From CAZFPN01 sp044370655 (GTDB taxonomy: Bacteria; Pseudomonadota; Alphaproteobacteria; Rickettsiales; Deianiraeaceae), in the NCBI GenBank assembly GCA_044370655.1, contig JBILVD010000061.1, positions 1 through 6,690 of the forward strand: a DNA stretch of 6,690 nt, given 5' to 3'. Shown here piece after piece: positions 1 to 6,113 of the stretch. The notes under the pieces are model-generated. The model had not been told where the DNA came from, did no database searches, and saw only the letters and a list, made by a program, of their open reading frames with translations. The position numbers were made by a program, and so were the translations under genes. Numbering within the stretch: the first letter of the stretch is position 1; each line of letters opens with the position of its first letter.

Positions 1-158
1 TGCAGAATTGAAAAGGAAAGTCATCAATTGATATATCTTCTCCATACTCACCTGACTTTAGTCCTATAGAAGGTAAATGGACTCATTTAAAAAGCTTGAT
101 TAAAACGATGAAAGATAAATTTATAGACTTCTATGATGGCTTAAATACTATGAGTTGA
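1..158 (+). pseudogene. IS630-family transposase, C-terminal remnant with frameshift
   Basis: This is the 3' end of a DDE transposase gene that continues past the left edge of the window. From base 1 one frame reads CRIEKESHQLIYL. The reading then has to jump frame near 37-42 to continue SPYSPDFSPIEGKW and THLKSLIKTMKDKF, ending at TGA 156-158. Joined, the two parts match the IS630-type hallmark L-P-P-Y-S-P-D-x-x-P-I-E, whose Glu (codon 69-71) is the third catalytic acidic residue of the family. The apparent one-base loss inside the LPPYSPD stretch shows the gene is broken. The upstream catalytic Asp residues lie outside the window. It is related to, but clearly different from, the broken transposase at the right end, and the two point toward each other. 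Family assignment rests on the motif alone, but the motif is distinctive. Confidence 0.82.
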
Positions 159-199
159 TTGGGTATATATCAAATTCTTCTAAAAATTATAAGAAAATT

Positions 200-217
200 C
201 TCTTAACTACTTAAGAG
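200..217. repeat. Short perfect inverted repeat (7-bp arms, 4-base loop)
   Basis: CTCTTAA (200-206) and TTAAGAG (211-217) are perfect reverse complements around the loop CTAC. It lies 41 bp after the transposase remnant stop and 13 bp before the gyrA-derived repeat. No T-run follows, so it is a poor intrinsic terminator. It could be part of the end of the decayed insertion sequence or a weak transcript-end hairpin. The structure is visible; its role is unknown. Confidence 0.4.
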
Positions 218-230
218 CCAAAGTAAATAT

Positions 231-379
231 CTTAAACATTATCAAAAAACTACTTGAAATTAAAACTGCCTTAGTTATTATAATCTTATTATATTTTAAA
301 AGAAGATGGATTTAGTTAATAAAGATCAAGATAAAAACCTACAAAACGCCCCTATTGTGGAGGAAATGAAGAAATCTTA
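231..379 (+). repeat. Direct repeat copy 1: duplicated gyrA promoter and 5' end
   Basis: This segment matches 2433-2581 at a constant offset of 2202 bp without net insertion or deletion. The strong core is 244-379 versus 2446-2581. I count 12 mismatches in 136 positions (about 91% identity), 7 upstream of the start codon and 5 within the coding part. A weaker match (9 of 12) extends left to about 231, and similarity stops before that. On the right the match ends in the codon after Lys-Ser of GyrA. The segment carries the promoter-like region, the start codon and 24 codons of gyrA. It is best explained as the left copy of a long target duplication produced when the restriction-modification operon entered this locus. 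Confidence 0.93.
254..284 (+). promoter_or_regulatory. Predicted sigma-70-like promoter, gyrA-type, copy 1
   Basis: TTGAAA (254-259) is followed after 16 bp by TATTAT (276-281), and an overlapping perfect TATAAT lies at 279-284 (19 bp spacing). It is the homologue of the element at 2456-2483 upstream of the intact gyrA. The ATG of the truncated gyrA copy begins at 306. If active, it would transcribe the 24-codon remnant and possibly read on toward the methyltransferase gene. This is a consensus match only, in AT-rich DNA where chance matches are common. Confidence 0.45.
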
Positions 380-380
380 A
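306..380 (+). pseudogene. gyrA: gyrA 5' fragment (24 codons plus stop)
   Basis: The fragment begins MDLVNKDQDKNL and ends EEMKKS followed by TAA. It matches residues 1-24 of the full GyrA encoded at 2508, with one amino-acid difference (Val4 here, Leu4 there). Three other codons differ only in the third base (GAT/GAC twice, AAC/AAT once). The homology breaks in the codon that is Tyr25 in the intact gene, where the sequence becomes TAA and then unrelated DNA. As in the intact copy, an in-frame TAA lies just upstream (297-299), so the ATG at 306 is the only start available. The fragment lacks every catalytic part of gyrase A and is a by-product of the duplication. It could still be translated as a 24-residue peptide, since the start context is preserved. 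Confidence 0.9.
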
Positions 381-574
381 TAAAAGGTTGTATTTTTCAA
401 CCCATAAATTTTGGGGGATGAGGGTTTTTAGGCTTACTTCTGCGGTTTTTAAAAATATGTAAAAAAGTGTCATAATATTCGTCATCATTTTTTTGAGGTG
501 CCTTAAAAATTTTTGGCAAATTTTCTTATTATGGTATAAAACTTTGCGGTGTGGAAGCAAAAAGTGAAAATTTC
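381..574. other. Non-coding insert DNA between gyrA remnant and restriction-modification promoter
   Basis: This AT-rich stretch begins exactly where homology to gyrA ends. It holds a small hairpin with arms GGTTG (386-390) and CAACC (398-402), an alternative CCCA/TGGG pairing (401-404 with 412-415), and several short A/T palindromes. I see no controller-protein gene, no convincing start with a ribosome site, and no RNA gene. A 73-codon minus-strand open frame runs through it into the gyrA copy, but nothing supports it as a gene. The stretch is probably the leader of the imported restriction-modification unit. Confidence 0.5.
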
Positions 575-602
575 TTGACTATTTTATATTTTATTTCATA
601 AT
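575..602 (+). promoter_or_regulatory. Predicted sigma-70-like promoter of the restriction-modification operon
   Basis: TTGACT (575-580) is separated by 16 bp from CATAAT (597-602), each one base from the consensus hexamers. Transcription would begin near 609, only about 15 bases before the methyltransferase ATG at 625. That leaves almost no leader and no visible Shine-Dalgarno sequence. The promoter lies inside the inserted DNA, so the unit can be expressed independently of its integration site. This is a consensus match, not a mapped start. Confidence 0.6.
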
Positions 603-624
603 TTCCATATTTTATAAATAAATT

Positions 625-1776
625 ATGCTTTCTAATTCTTGCTACAATCAAGCCTCATCTATAGAGAAAATTGAAGCATCTTTATGGACTAGCAAACAAA
701 GACAGTCAAATTCTATACATGAAATAACTTATAGAGCTTGCTTTAAAGCAGAATTGCCTAGGTTTTTTATAGAAAAATATTCAAAAAAAGGAGGGGTGAT
801 TTATGACCCATTTTCAGGAAGAGGAACAACAGGAATTGAAGCTTGTTTGCTTGGCAGAAAAGCGATTTTTAATGATATAAATCCGCTTTCTAAAGTTATG
901 TCCGAACCTAGAATTAATATTATTAATATTGAGGAGCTTGAGAAAAGATTTGATACCATTTTGAATAATGCTCAAAAATTTGAAGCAGATATTGACTTAT
1001 CAATGTTTTTTCACGAAGATACATTGCAAGAGATATTAAAAATAAGGCTTTATTTCAAGCAAAAACAAGAGCTTGATATGGTTGATAAATGGATTAGATT
1101 ACTCGTTTTAAATCGTCTTACAGGTCATTCTAGTGGGTTTTTATCTGTCTATACCTTGCCTCCAAATCAAGCAATTACAGGTGAAAGGCAAAAAAAAATT
1201 AACGAGAAGTATAATAATGTATTTGAATACAGAAGTGTGAAAGAATGTTGTTTAAAAAAGTATAAAACTCTTACAAAGGATGTTGGTTTATTTGAAAGAG
1301 AGAATTTATTAGAGGTATCACAAGAGGCTATATTTTTAAATAAAGATGCAGAGAATACTATAGAAATAAAGGATGAAAGCGTGGATTTAATTATAACATC
1401 TCCTCCATTTTTGGATGTGATTAATTATAAGCAAGATAATTGGATGCGTTGCTGGTTTTGCGGTATAGATATAGAAAAAATTGATATATCTCAAATAAAA
1501 AGCCTTACTGATTGGAATTTAAAAATGAAAAACGTTCTTCTTGAGTTAAGGAGGGTTTTGAAGATGGGAGGTTATATTGCCTTTGAGGTGGGTGAAGTGA
1601 GGGGAGGTAAGATAAAGCTTGAAGAGGAGGTTTTGAGGATATTTTATGAAATTGGATTTAGTGATATTCAAATTTTGATAAATAAGCAGACTTTTTCAAA
1701 AACTTCAAACATTTGGGGAGTTGAAAATAATGCAAAAGGTACGAATTCAAATAGAATTTTATTAGTAAAAAAATGA
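625..1776 (+). CDS. DNA methyltransferase of a type II restriction-modification system (N4-cytosine or N6-adenine)
   Basis: The 383-residue protein should transfer a methyl group from S-adenosylmethionine to an exocyclic amino group in a specific DNA site, protecting host DNA from the partner nuclease. The cofactor motif is DPFSGRGTTG at residues 61-70, followed by the acidic FNDINP at 82-87. The catalytic motif IV is TSPPF at 258-262; SPP(Y/F) is typical of N4-cytosine enzymes, though N6-adenine activity cannot be excluded. A later segment near 308-323 (LRRVLKMGGYIAFEVG) resembles a core strand of the fold. Motif I precedes motif IV by about 190 residues, leaving residues 100-250 as likely target-recognition region. 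The ATG at 625 is the first start after an in-frame TAA at 619-621, but no Shine-Dalgarno sequence is visible. The stop overlaps the nuclease start by 4 bp. The target sequence cannot be read from this gene. Confidence 0.9.
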   Translation: MLSNSCYNQASSIEKIEASLWTSKQRQSNSIHEITYRACFKAELPRFFIEKYSKKGGVIYDPFSGRGTTGIEACLLGRKAIFNDINPLSKVMSEPRINIINIEELEKRFDTILNNAQKFEADIDLSMFFHEDTLQEILKIRLYFKQKQELDMVDKWIRLLVLNRLTGHSSGFLSVYTLPPNQAITGERQKKINEKYNNVFEYRSVKECCLKKYKTLTKDVGLFERENLLEVSQEAIFLNKDAENTIEIKDESVDLIITSPPFLDVINYKQDNWMRCWFCGIDIEKIDISQIKSLTDWNLKMKNVLLELRRVLKMGGYIAFEVGEVRGGKIKLEEEVLRIFYEIGFSDIQILINKQTFSKTSNIWGVENNAKGTNSNRILLVKK

Positions 1777-2426
1777 AGGATGATAGCTACATAACTACAT
1801 TAGAAAATTGCATATCGCAAATGATAAAACCTTTAAGGAATATACCTTTTAACTTGATTGTTAAGTCAATTAGCGGTTTTGATGTAAAGTTTTTTGATGC
1901 AAAAAATCAAAAGCATATTAAGGTTTTGGAGGCATTAAAAGATATAGGGTTTAATTTAATTGGTAGTTTTGTAAGTTCAAAAAGACCAAACGAAGTTGGA
2001 AACAAGATTGAACCTCTCGTTTTGGATGAATTTAAGAAGCAAAATATAGAAGCTGATAAGCCTAAAAACTCAAAAGGTAAAAGGCAATCTAGCGGATACC
2101 CTGATATTGAATTTGATTTTGATGGCGAAGGTTATTATCTTGAATGTAAAACTTTTAACAGGAAAAATCTTGATGAAACTCTTAGAACCTTCTACTTTTC
2201 ACCATCTGAGAATTGCAAAATCACAAAGTCTACAATACACTTTTTACTCTCTTTTGAAATGGAAAAAATTGAGGAGCAAAAATTTAAGGTTGTCAGCTTT
2301 AAAATAATTTCAATTAATAGTATGTTGTGCGATTTAAAAAGTGAGTTTAATGCAAGCAATAAAGTTATGTATTCTGGAAAGGATGGTGCGAGTGTGTTGT
2401 TTGATAGTTTTTCTAGCATTAATTAA
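1773..2426 (+). CDS. Putative type II restriction endonuclease, PD-(D/E)xK fold
   Basis: The 217-residue protein has the nuclease signature SGYPDIEF (residues 107-114) followed by YYLECKTF (121-128). Pro110-Asp111 and Glu124-Cys125-Lys126 therefore form the metal-binding PD...ExK site. Glu80 in the preceding predicted helix (NKIEPLVLDEF) may add a ligand. The length is usual for a simple type II enzyme that cuts as a dimer. The gene starts inside the methyltransferase stop (ATGA at 1773-1776) and has no recognisable ribosome site of its own, so its translation is probably coupled to that of the methyltransferase. This order could help modification precede cutting. I do not recognise the specific endonuclease family or recognition site; the functional call rests on the motif and the partner gene. 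The frame appears full length, with no sign of decay. Alternatives such as a solitary nuclease of another defence type are less likely given the pairing. Confidence 0.82.
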   Translation: MKDDSYITTLENCISQMIKPLRNIPFNLIVKSISGFDVKFFDAKNQKHIKVLEALKDIGFNLIGSFVSSKRPNEVGNKIEPLVLDEFKKQNIEADKPKNSKGKRQSSGYPDIEFDFDGEGYYLECKTFNRKNLDETLRTFYFSPSENCKITKSTIHFLLSFEMEKIEEQKFKVVSFKIISINSMLCDLKSEFNASNKVMYSGKDGASVLFDSFSSIN

Positions 2427-2432
2427 ACTTTC

Positions 2433-2581
2433 CTCAATCATTTTAAAAAAACTACTTGAAATTAAAACTCCCGCAGTTATCATATCTTTATTATATTTTA
2501 AAAGAAGATGGATTTACTAAATAAAGACCAAGACAAAAACCTACAAAATGCCCCTATTGTGGAGGAAATGAAGAAATCTTA
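2433..2581 (+). repeat. Direct repeat copy 2: promoter and 5' end of intact gyrA
   Basis: This is the partner of 231-379, with core 2446-2581. It starts just after the nuclease stop codon (2424-2426) and ends where the upstream copy diverges, at codon 25 of gyrA. Here the coding sequence continues without interruption into the full gene, so this copy is the functional one. Differences from copy 1 are listed with that entry. No terminator-like hairpin separates the nuclease gene from this repeat. Confidence 0.93.
2456..2483 (+). promoter_or_regulatory. Predicted sigma-70-like promoter of gyrA
   Basis: TTGAAA (2456-2461) and TATCAT (2478-2483) are spaced by 16 bp, about 24 bp before the gyrA ATG. 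The -35 hexamer is identical in both repeat copies, while the -10 region is among the most divergent parts (TATCATATCT here, TATTATAATC upstream). The duplication would have preserved a promoter for gyrA downstream of the inserted operon. The call is a consensus match only; gyrA could also be reached by read-through from the nuclease gene. Confidence 0.45.
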
Positions 2582-5246
2582 CCTTGAGTATGCAATGAGT
2601 GTTATTGTTTCTCGTGCTTTACCCGATGTGAGAGACGGTTTAAAACCTGTGCATAGAAGAATTCTTTACTCAATGTTTGAAAATGGTTTTGATTATAATA
2701 AACCATTCAAAAAGTCTGCCCGTATTGTAGGGGATGTAATGGCTAAATATCACCCACACGGTGATGCCGCAATTTACGATAGCCTTGTGAGAATGGCTCA
2801 AGATTTTAGCCTTGGAGTTCCGCTTATTGATGGGCAAGGTAACTTTGGCTCTATTGATAAAGACGACCCAGCGGCGATGCGTTATACTGAATCTCGCCTT
2901 CAAAAAGTATCTCATTACTTACTTGAAGATTTACCAAATAACACAGTTCCATTCCTTCCAAACTATGACGGAAGCGAGAAGGAGCCCGCCGTTTTACCTG
3001 CTAGATTTCCCAACCTTCTTGTCAATGGTAGCGAGGGGATAGCAGTTGGTATGGCAACCTCAATTCCTCCTCATAACTTAACGGAGGTTTTAACCGCTTG
3101 CCTTGAGATGATTAAAAATCCTAATATAACAATTGAAGAGTTAATGGCAATTGTGCCAGCACCAGACTTTCCAACAGGAGGGCTTATACTTGCAAATTCA
3201 GGAATTTCACAAATGTTTAATACAGGGAGAGGCTCGGTTAAAATGCGAGGGAGAGCAGAAGTTGAGGAACTTAAAACAGGAAGAGGAAGAATTGTTATAA
3301 CGGAGATACCTTATCAAGTTGTTAAGGCTCATTTAGTTGAAAGTATAGCAGATTTAGTGAAGGATAAAAAAATTGAAGGAATTTCCGAGATTAGAGACGA
3401 AAGCTCAAGAGAGGGAATTAGAGTTGTAATTGAATTAAAAAAAGATGCAGATGGAACGGTTATCTTAAATCAACTATACAAATTTACACAACTAGAACTT
3501 AACTTTAGTGCTAATATGCTTGCTCTTTACAATGGCAAGCCAGAGATGATGACACTTCGCTCAATTCTAAAAGCCTTTATTGAATTTAGGGAGGAAATCG
3601 TCGTAAAAAGAACAAACTACCTGCTAAACAAAGTAAAGGATAAAGCTCACATATTAATCGGTCTTTGTGTTGCAGTTGATTTTATTGATGAAGTAGTTAG
3701 AATTATAAGAGCAAGCTCCAGCACAGCACAAGCAAGGGAAAATCTCTTAAAAGAGGAATGGATAGCAGAAAAAGTTACTTCCTTAATCTCACTTGTAGGA
3801 GACAAAAGAAATGAGATTCTAGGGCAAAAATTTAAATTTACAGAAGAGCAAGTAAAAGGTATTTTAGAGATGAGGCTTTCAAAACTAACAGGTCTTGAAA
3901 GAGATAGCATCGTCAAAGAACTTGGAGAACTTTCAGGAGAAATAAACAAACTAGTGAAGATATTAACCGACAGACAAACTCTAATTGACTTAATCTACAA
4001 TGAAATTTTGGAAATTAAGGAGAAATTCCCCATTACACGTCGCTCCGAAATCGTATATGGTTTAGATGACGATGTTGAAATGGAGGATCTAATCAAAAAA
4101 GAAGATATAGTCGTTTCCTTCACTCTTCGTGGCTATATAAAAAGAGACACTCTCTCCTCCTACAACGCCCAAAAAAGAGGAGGCAAAGGTAAATTCACTA
4201 TGAAAACATCAGATGATGATGCAGTAACTCATTTATTTACCGCAACTACTCACTCTTTTATATTGTTTTTCTCAAGTAAGGGAAGAGTTTATAAGTTAAA
4301 GGGGTATAAACTTCCAATAGGTTCTAATCAAAGCAAGGGTAGGGCTTTGGTAAATTTGCTAAACTTACAAGCAGGAGAGACGATTACAAACTTCCTAGTT
4401 TTACCAGAGAATAAAAGTGATTGGGAAAACCTAAATCTAATTTTTGCAACATCAAATGGTCTTGTTAGAAGGTCTTCAATTGATGAATTTTCTTCCATAC
4501 CTAGTAATGGTAAAATTGCCATCGGTCTTGAAGAGGGGGATAATCTAGTCGGAGTAAGGCTTGCTAAAAACGATGAACATATCTTACTTGCCTCCCGCGA
4601 AGGTAAGGCTGTAAGGTTTGGAATTGACGCAATGCGTGTTATCAAAAGCCGTTCTTCTAGTGGAGTTATAGGAATGGACTTAGAAAAGGGAGATAGCGTC
4701 GTTTCCATCACAATAATCAATGGAGCAGAAAAGGACGTTGCAACAAGGGAGGAGTATTTCAACATTCCACTCGAACTGCGTATTTTAATTACAACTCTAG
4801 ACAATAAAGAGCTTGAAGACAGGCTCTTTCAACTTGAAAGGAAGATAAATCTTGATATTACAACAGTAAGAAAGTGGGCAGAAGCCGAAGAATTCCTTCT
4901 AACTATCACAGAAAATGGATATGGTAAAAGAACCTCTACCCACGAATATAGAATTTCTGGAAGAGGGACTAAGGGCGTTATCAACATTTTAACAACCGAG
5001 AGAAATGGTAAAGTCGTTGCAAGCTTTGGGGCAAGCAATGAAAACGACGTAATACTCTCTTCAAGCACAGGAAAGGTTATTAGATGTAAAGCTCGTGATG
5101 TCTCTATCATCGGTAAAAATTCTCAAGGAGTAAGAATTATAAACCTTGAAAAAGGAGAGAGAGTAATGACGGCAACAGGGGCAATTAGCATGGACGAAGA
5201 AGAGCCAGAAGAACTTGCAGATGGCTACAACCCTATTGATTTATGA
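2508..5246 (+). CDS. gyrA: DNA gyrase subunit A
   Basis: GyrA is the breakage-reunion subunit of DNA gyrase, which with GyrB introduces negative supercoils using ATP. The 912-residue protein is full length. The N-terminal core begins at EEMKKSYLEYAM (19-30), and the catalytic tyrosine is Tyr126 in AAMRYTESR (equivalent to Tyr122 of Escherichia coli). The GyrA box in the C-terminal DNA-wrapping domain is QKRGGKG (555-561), and beta-pinwheel repeats run to an acidic tail (DEEEPEELADG). Residues about 738-794 form an extra charged segment absent from the Escherichia coli protein and typical of alphaproteobacterial GyrA. In the quinolone region HPHGDAAIYD, Ala87 replaces the usual Ser83 while Asp91 (Asp87) is kept. 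The ATG is fixed by an in-frame TAA at 2499-2501; the purine-rich AAGAAG abuts it with no usual spacing. The first 24 codons are duplicated upstream at 306. The stop overlaps trmJ by 4 bp. Confidence 0.98.
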   Translation: MDLLNKDQDKNLQNAPIVEEMKKSYLEYAMSVIVSRALPDVRDGLKPVHRRILYSMFENGFDYNKPFKKSARIVGDVMAKYHPHGDAAIYDSLVRMAQDFSLGVPLIDGQGNFGSIDKDDPAAMRYTESRLQKVSHYLLEDLPNNTVPFLPNYDGSEKEPAVLPARFPNLLVNGSEGIAVGMATSIPPHNLTEVLTACLEMIKNPNITIEELMAIVPAPDFPTGGLILANSGISQMFNTGRGSVKMRGRAEVEELKTGRGRIVITEIPYQVVKAHLVESIADLVKDKKIEGISEIRDESSREGIRVVIELKKDADGTVILNQLYKFTQLELNFSANMLALYNGKPEMMTLRSILKAFIEFREEIVVKRTNYLLNKVKDKAHILIGLCVAVDFIDEVVRIIRASSSTAQARENLLKEEWIAEKVTSLISLVGDKRNEILGQKFKFTEEQVKGILEMRLSKLTGLERDSIVKELGELSGEINKLVKILTDRQTLIDLIYNEILEIKEKFPITRRSEIVYGLDDDVEMEDLIKKEDIVVSFTLRGYIKRDTLSSYNAQKRGGKGKFTMKTSDDDAVTHLFTATTHSFILFFSSKGRVYKLKGYKLPIGSNQSKGRALVNLLNLQAGETITNFLVLPENKSDWENLNLIFATSNGLVRRSSIDEFSSIPSNGKIAIGLEEGDNLVGVRLAKNDEHILLASREGKAVRFGIDAMRVIKSRSSSGVIGMDLEKGDSVVSITIINGAEKDVATREEYFNIPLELRILITTLDNKELEDRLFQLERKINLDITTVRKWAEAEEFLLTITENGYGKRTSTHEYRISGRGTKGVINILTTERNGKVVASFGASNENDVILSSSTGKVIRCKARDVSIIGKNSQGVRIINLEKGERVMTATGAISMDEEEPEELADGYNPIDL

Positions 5247-5998
5247 TTATTATTCTACATCGCCCCCAAATGGGAGAAAACGTCGGATTTGCCGCTAGAA
5301 GCATGAAGAACTTTGGTCTTGAAGAATTAAGGCTTGTCTCCCCAGGAGAAATTGAAGAAGATGAGTGGGGGGCAGGAGAGCATAATGCTAGCTTTTCTCT
5401 TCCTTCATTTTTAGAAAAGGCGGAAGCAGTTGCCAAAGGCGGAGCAGAAGTTATCAGAAATGCCAAGATTTTTAAAACAATTGAGGAAGCAACGCAGGAT
5501 ATTACCAAAATTTATGCTCTAAGTGCAAGAAGAAGGGAGATTGCAAAGGAGGTAATCACCCCCGAAACTGCAATTGAAGAGATGCTTCAAAGTAATGAAA
5601 AATATGCATTTTTATTTGGGAGAGAGTCTAACGGGCTTTCTAATAAGGACGTAACTCTTGCCCACAAAATGATAGAGATAGAGGCGAATAAGAGCTACCC
5701 TTCCATCAATCTTGGTATGAGTGTTGGTCTTATTTCCTACTTAATTCATAAAAAAATCAATGGTAGCAAATATAAAATGCAAGAAAGAGCTTTAAGAAAC
5801 CTTGCTTCAGGGGCGGATTTAAGCTATTTAATTAAATTTTTACAAACAAAATTAGATGATGCAAACTACTTTAAAGTTGCAGAAAAAAGAGAAGGCATGA
5901 TGGTGAACATTGCAAATATATTCTCTCACGCAAACCTAAGCCAAGCAGAAGTAAAAACCTTGATAGGTATTTTTGACTTAATAAAAACCAACCAATAA
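5243..5998 (+). CDS. trmJ: tRNA (cytidine/uridine-32-2'-O)-methyltransferase TrmJ-like, SPOUT family
   Basis: The 251-residue protein matches the SPOUT-class RNA 2'-O-ribose methyltransferases, close to TrmJ, which methylates nucleotide 32 in the anticodon loop of certain tRNAs using S-adenosylmethionine. Motif 1 is GENVGFAARSMKNFG (11-25), with Asn13 and the likely catalytic Arg19. Motif 2 is LFGRESNGLS (124-133) and motif 3 is YPSINLGMSV (152-161); the last two form the knotted cofactor pocket. The C-terminal segment 216-248 (REGMMVNIANIF, then NLSQAEVKTLIGIFDLI) resembles the helical tail of TrmJ proteins. The ATG lies within the gyrA stop (ATGA 5243-5246), with no separate ribosome site, so translation is probably coupled to gyrA. 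Length is normal. Substrate position 32 is inferred from family resemblance; a related TrmH-like RNA specificity is the main alternative. Confidence 0.9.
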   Translation: MIIILHRPQMGENVGFAARSMKNFGLEELRLVSPGEIEEDEWGAGEHNASFSLPSFLEKAEAVAKGGAEVIRNAKIFKTIEEATQDITKIYALSARRREIAKEVITPETAIEEMLQSNEKYAFLFGRESNGLSNKDVTLAHKMIEIEANKSYPSINLGMSVGLISYLIHKKINGSKYKMQERALRNLASGADLSYLIKFLQTKLDDANYFKVAEKREGMMVNIANIFSHANLSQAEVKTLIGIFDLIKTNQ

Positions 5999-6113
5999 GG
6001 ATTAAATATTTTAATTATTAAACAAATTTAACTTCTAAAATCTCGTATCTAAATAAAAATAAAATGTGCCTTGCATTAAGTAATAGCTTTTTGCTACACT
6101 CTTTTAAATATCT
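5999..6113. other. AT-rich spacer between trmJ and the decayed transposase
   Basis: No gene is visible here. An A/T-only inverted repeat (ATTAAA 6001-6006, TTTAAT 6010-6015) follows the trmJ stop, but it is too weak to call a terminator. TAGC/GCTA arms around TTTTT (about 6083-6095) may belong to the end of the decayed insertion sequence. I could not identify terminal inverted repeats or a TA target duplication. Confidence 0.4.

Larger units (their letters stand above)
380..2432 (+). mobile_element. Restriction-modification unit inserted with long target duplication at the gyrA start
   Basis: About 2.05 kb of DNA carrying its own promoter and a methyltransferase/nuclease gene pair lies between two direct copies of the gyrA promoter and 5' end (231-379 and 2433-2581). 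No transposase, integrase or terminal inverted repeats belonging to the unit are visible inside the flanks. This fits insertion with long target duplication, reported for restriction-modification genes in other bacteria, better than classical transposition, which leaves duplications of only a few bases. Exact boundaries depend on which repeat copy is regarded as original. The nearby IS630 remnants are outside the repeats and are not needed to explain the structure. Confidence 0.75.

Noticed and set aside
386..402. GGTTG/CAACC hairpin as an intrinsic terminator
   Set aside because: The stem is only 5 bp. On the plus strand no T-run follows; on the minus strand a short TTTTATT follows, but no upstream gene on that strand would need it.
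339..560. 73-codon open frame on the minus strand between the gyrA remnant and the operon promoter
   Set aside because: It runs antisense through the gyrA 5' copy, shows no recognisable domain and no convincing ribosome site, and is low-complexity AT-rich coding; chance frame most likely.
381..624. Controller (C) protein gene or C-box upstream of the restriction-modification genes
   Set aside because: No small helix-turn-helix frame and no clear paired operator repeats are visible before the methyltransferase.
4328..4804. 158-codon minus-strand open frame inside gyrA, and other antisense frames there
   Set aside because: They lie wholly within the strongly conserved gyrA coding sequence and show no independent family signature.
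6001..6015. Inverted repeat after trmJ as a terminator
   Set aside because: The arms ATTAAA/TTTAAT contain only A and T with a 3-base loop and no T-run after them; common by chance in DNA this AT-rich.
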